A stretch of 64,000 nucleotides of DNA, taken from UBA4742 sp963773335 (GTDB lineage Bacteria > Actinomycetota > Acidimicrobiia > Acidimicrobiales > Acidimicrobilacustridaceae). Where the stretch lies: NCBI GenBank assembly GCA_963773335.1, contig CAVZAT010000003.1, positions 248,001 through 312,000 of the forward strand, given 5' to 3'. Below are positions 63,365-64,000 of this stretch, piece after piece. Both the position numbers and the translations under genes were made by a program. Under the pieces are notes generated by a model. The model did no database searches. It was not told where the DNA came from and saw nothing but the letters and a program-made list of their open reading frames with translations. Each line of letters starts with the position of its first letter. The stretch's first letter is position 1.

Positions 63365-64000
63365 GCGACGGGGCCCGGCCGGCCGAGCTGATCACCGTCC
63401 CTGTTGATCTGGCCGAGCGCGGCTACGACGTGCTGGTCGGGCCCGGCGCGGTGGAAGCCCTGGCCCAGGTCGTGCCCGAGCGGTCCCGCCGGGTGGCGGT
63501 GGTGAGCCAGCCGGGCATCGACGTGGAGGTCGATCCGGGAGTGGAGCACCGCACCTTCCTGATCGAGCGGGGCGAGGAGTCCAAGAACCTGGCCGCCATC
63601 GAGGCCCTGTGCCGGTCCTGGTCGCAGTGGGGCCTGACCCGCAACGACGCGGTGGTGGCGGTCGGCGGGGGCATGGTCACCGACGTGGCCGGGTTCGCGG
63701 CCGCGGTCTATCACCGGGGCATCGATGTCATCGGTGTGCCCACCACGCTGCTCGCACAGGTCGACGCCGCCATCGGGGGCAAGACGGGGGTCAACCTGCC
63801 CGAGGGCAAGAACCTGGTGGGCGCCTACTGGCAGCCCCGGGCCGTGCTGTGCGACACCGCGGTGCTGGCCACCCTGCCGCCACGCGAGCTGCGCAGCGGC
63901 CAGGGTGAGGTGGCCAAGTACCACTTCCTCGACGATGGGCGATTCGGGTCCACTCCGGTCGAGCGCCTCACCTTGGACGAGCAGGTGGTGCGCTGCGTGC
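63361..64000 (+). CDS. aroB: 3-dehydroquinate synthase, N-terminal part (runs off window)
   Basis: Converts DAHP to 3-dehydroquinate, the second shikimate step. From GTG 63361, overlapping the aroK stop by 4 bases: ITVPVDLAERGYDVLVGPGA, then RGEESKNLAAIEALCRSW, the NAD-binding AVVAVGGGMVTDVAGFAAAV, PTTLLAQVDAAIGGKTGVN and LRSGQGEVAKYHFL. The window ends after about 213 residues, before the metal-binding histidines. The clustering of aroE, aroC-aroK and aroB suggests joint expression for aromatic amino acid synthesis. Confidence 0.95.
   Translation, partial: MSDGARPAELITVPVDLAERGYDVLVGPGAVEALAQVVPERSRRVAVVSQPGIDVEVDPGVEHRTFLIERGEESKNLAAIEALCRSWSQWGLTRNDAVVAVGGGMVTDVAGFAAAVYHRGIDVIGVPTTLLAQVDAAIGGKTGVNLPEGKNLVGAYWQPRAVLCDTAVLATLPPRELRSGQGEVAKYHFLDDGRFGSTPVERLTLDEQVVRCV

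Overview
High-GC actinobacterial chromosome segment, most likely from an Acidimicrobiia-type lineage; the taxon is inferred from gene order and composition, not from a marker gene. The backbone runs plsC-like, thrS, HIT, pgsA-like, patA-like, pimA-like, pdxS-pdxT, yebC, ruvC-ruvA-ruvB, queA-tgt, yajC-secD-secF, apt, relA, hisS, aspS, rarA, alaS, ruvX, mltG, aroE, prepilin peptidase, aroC-aroK, aroB. From memory this is close to the order of the same genes in Mycobacterium tuberculosis (thrS to aroB), with accessory insertions between the blocks. No rRNA, tRNA, CRISPR array or replication origin was recognised.

Layout. 1-4490: decayed end of a secreted-protein gene, an acyltransferase, thrS, a HIT protein and a two-span membrane protein. 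4453-9233: a 4.75-kb integrated element bounded by a perfect 28-bp direct repeat, placed in the 3' end of the membrane-protein gene. It holds a tyrosine recombinase, small unknown genes, a phage tape-measure fragment, a WhiB gene, a complete IS630-type insertion sequence and one further unknown gene. 9330-13385: minus-strand accessory genes (DMT transporter, sulfatase relic, broken CoA-transferase, DinB-like protein). 13389-19560: EF-G2 and a phospholipid / phosphatidylinositol-mannoside-like block. 19631-28620: lemA, htpX, a DUF3048 lipoprotein, vitamin B6 genes, yebC, a sulfotransferase, a peroxiredoxin and an ABC exporter. 28791-40890: ruvCAB, a YcaQ-type glycosylase, queuosine genes, Sec accessory genes, apt and relA. 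40891-48334: accessory region ending in a lipoprotein that joins an eight-blade propeller to a sedolisin-type peptidase. 48489-64000: hisS, aspS, rarA, alaS, ruvX, mltG, aroE, a DUF4388 protein, prepilin peptidase, a fused chorismate synthase-shikimate kinase, and the start of aroB, which runs off the window.

Two window-wide patterns stand out. At least 17 genes have a -10-like hexamer (mostly TANNNT) only 6-9 bases before the start codon, as expected for leaderless transcripts. Several conserved genes (secF, relA, pdxT, a deaminase, a CoA-transferase, a membrane protein) are each broken by what is nearly always a single extra base. Because secF and relA are involved, residual insertion errors in an under-polished long-read assembly are the simplest explanation, but real decay cannot be excluded for the accessory genes.
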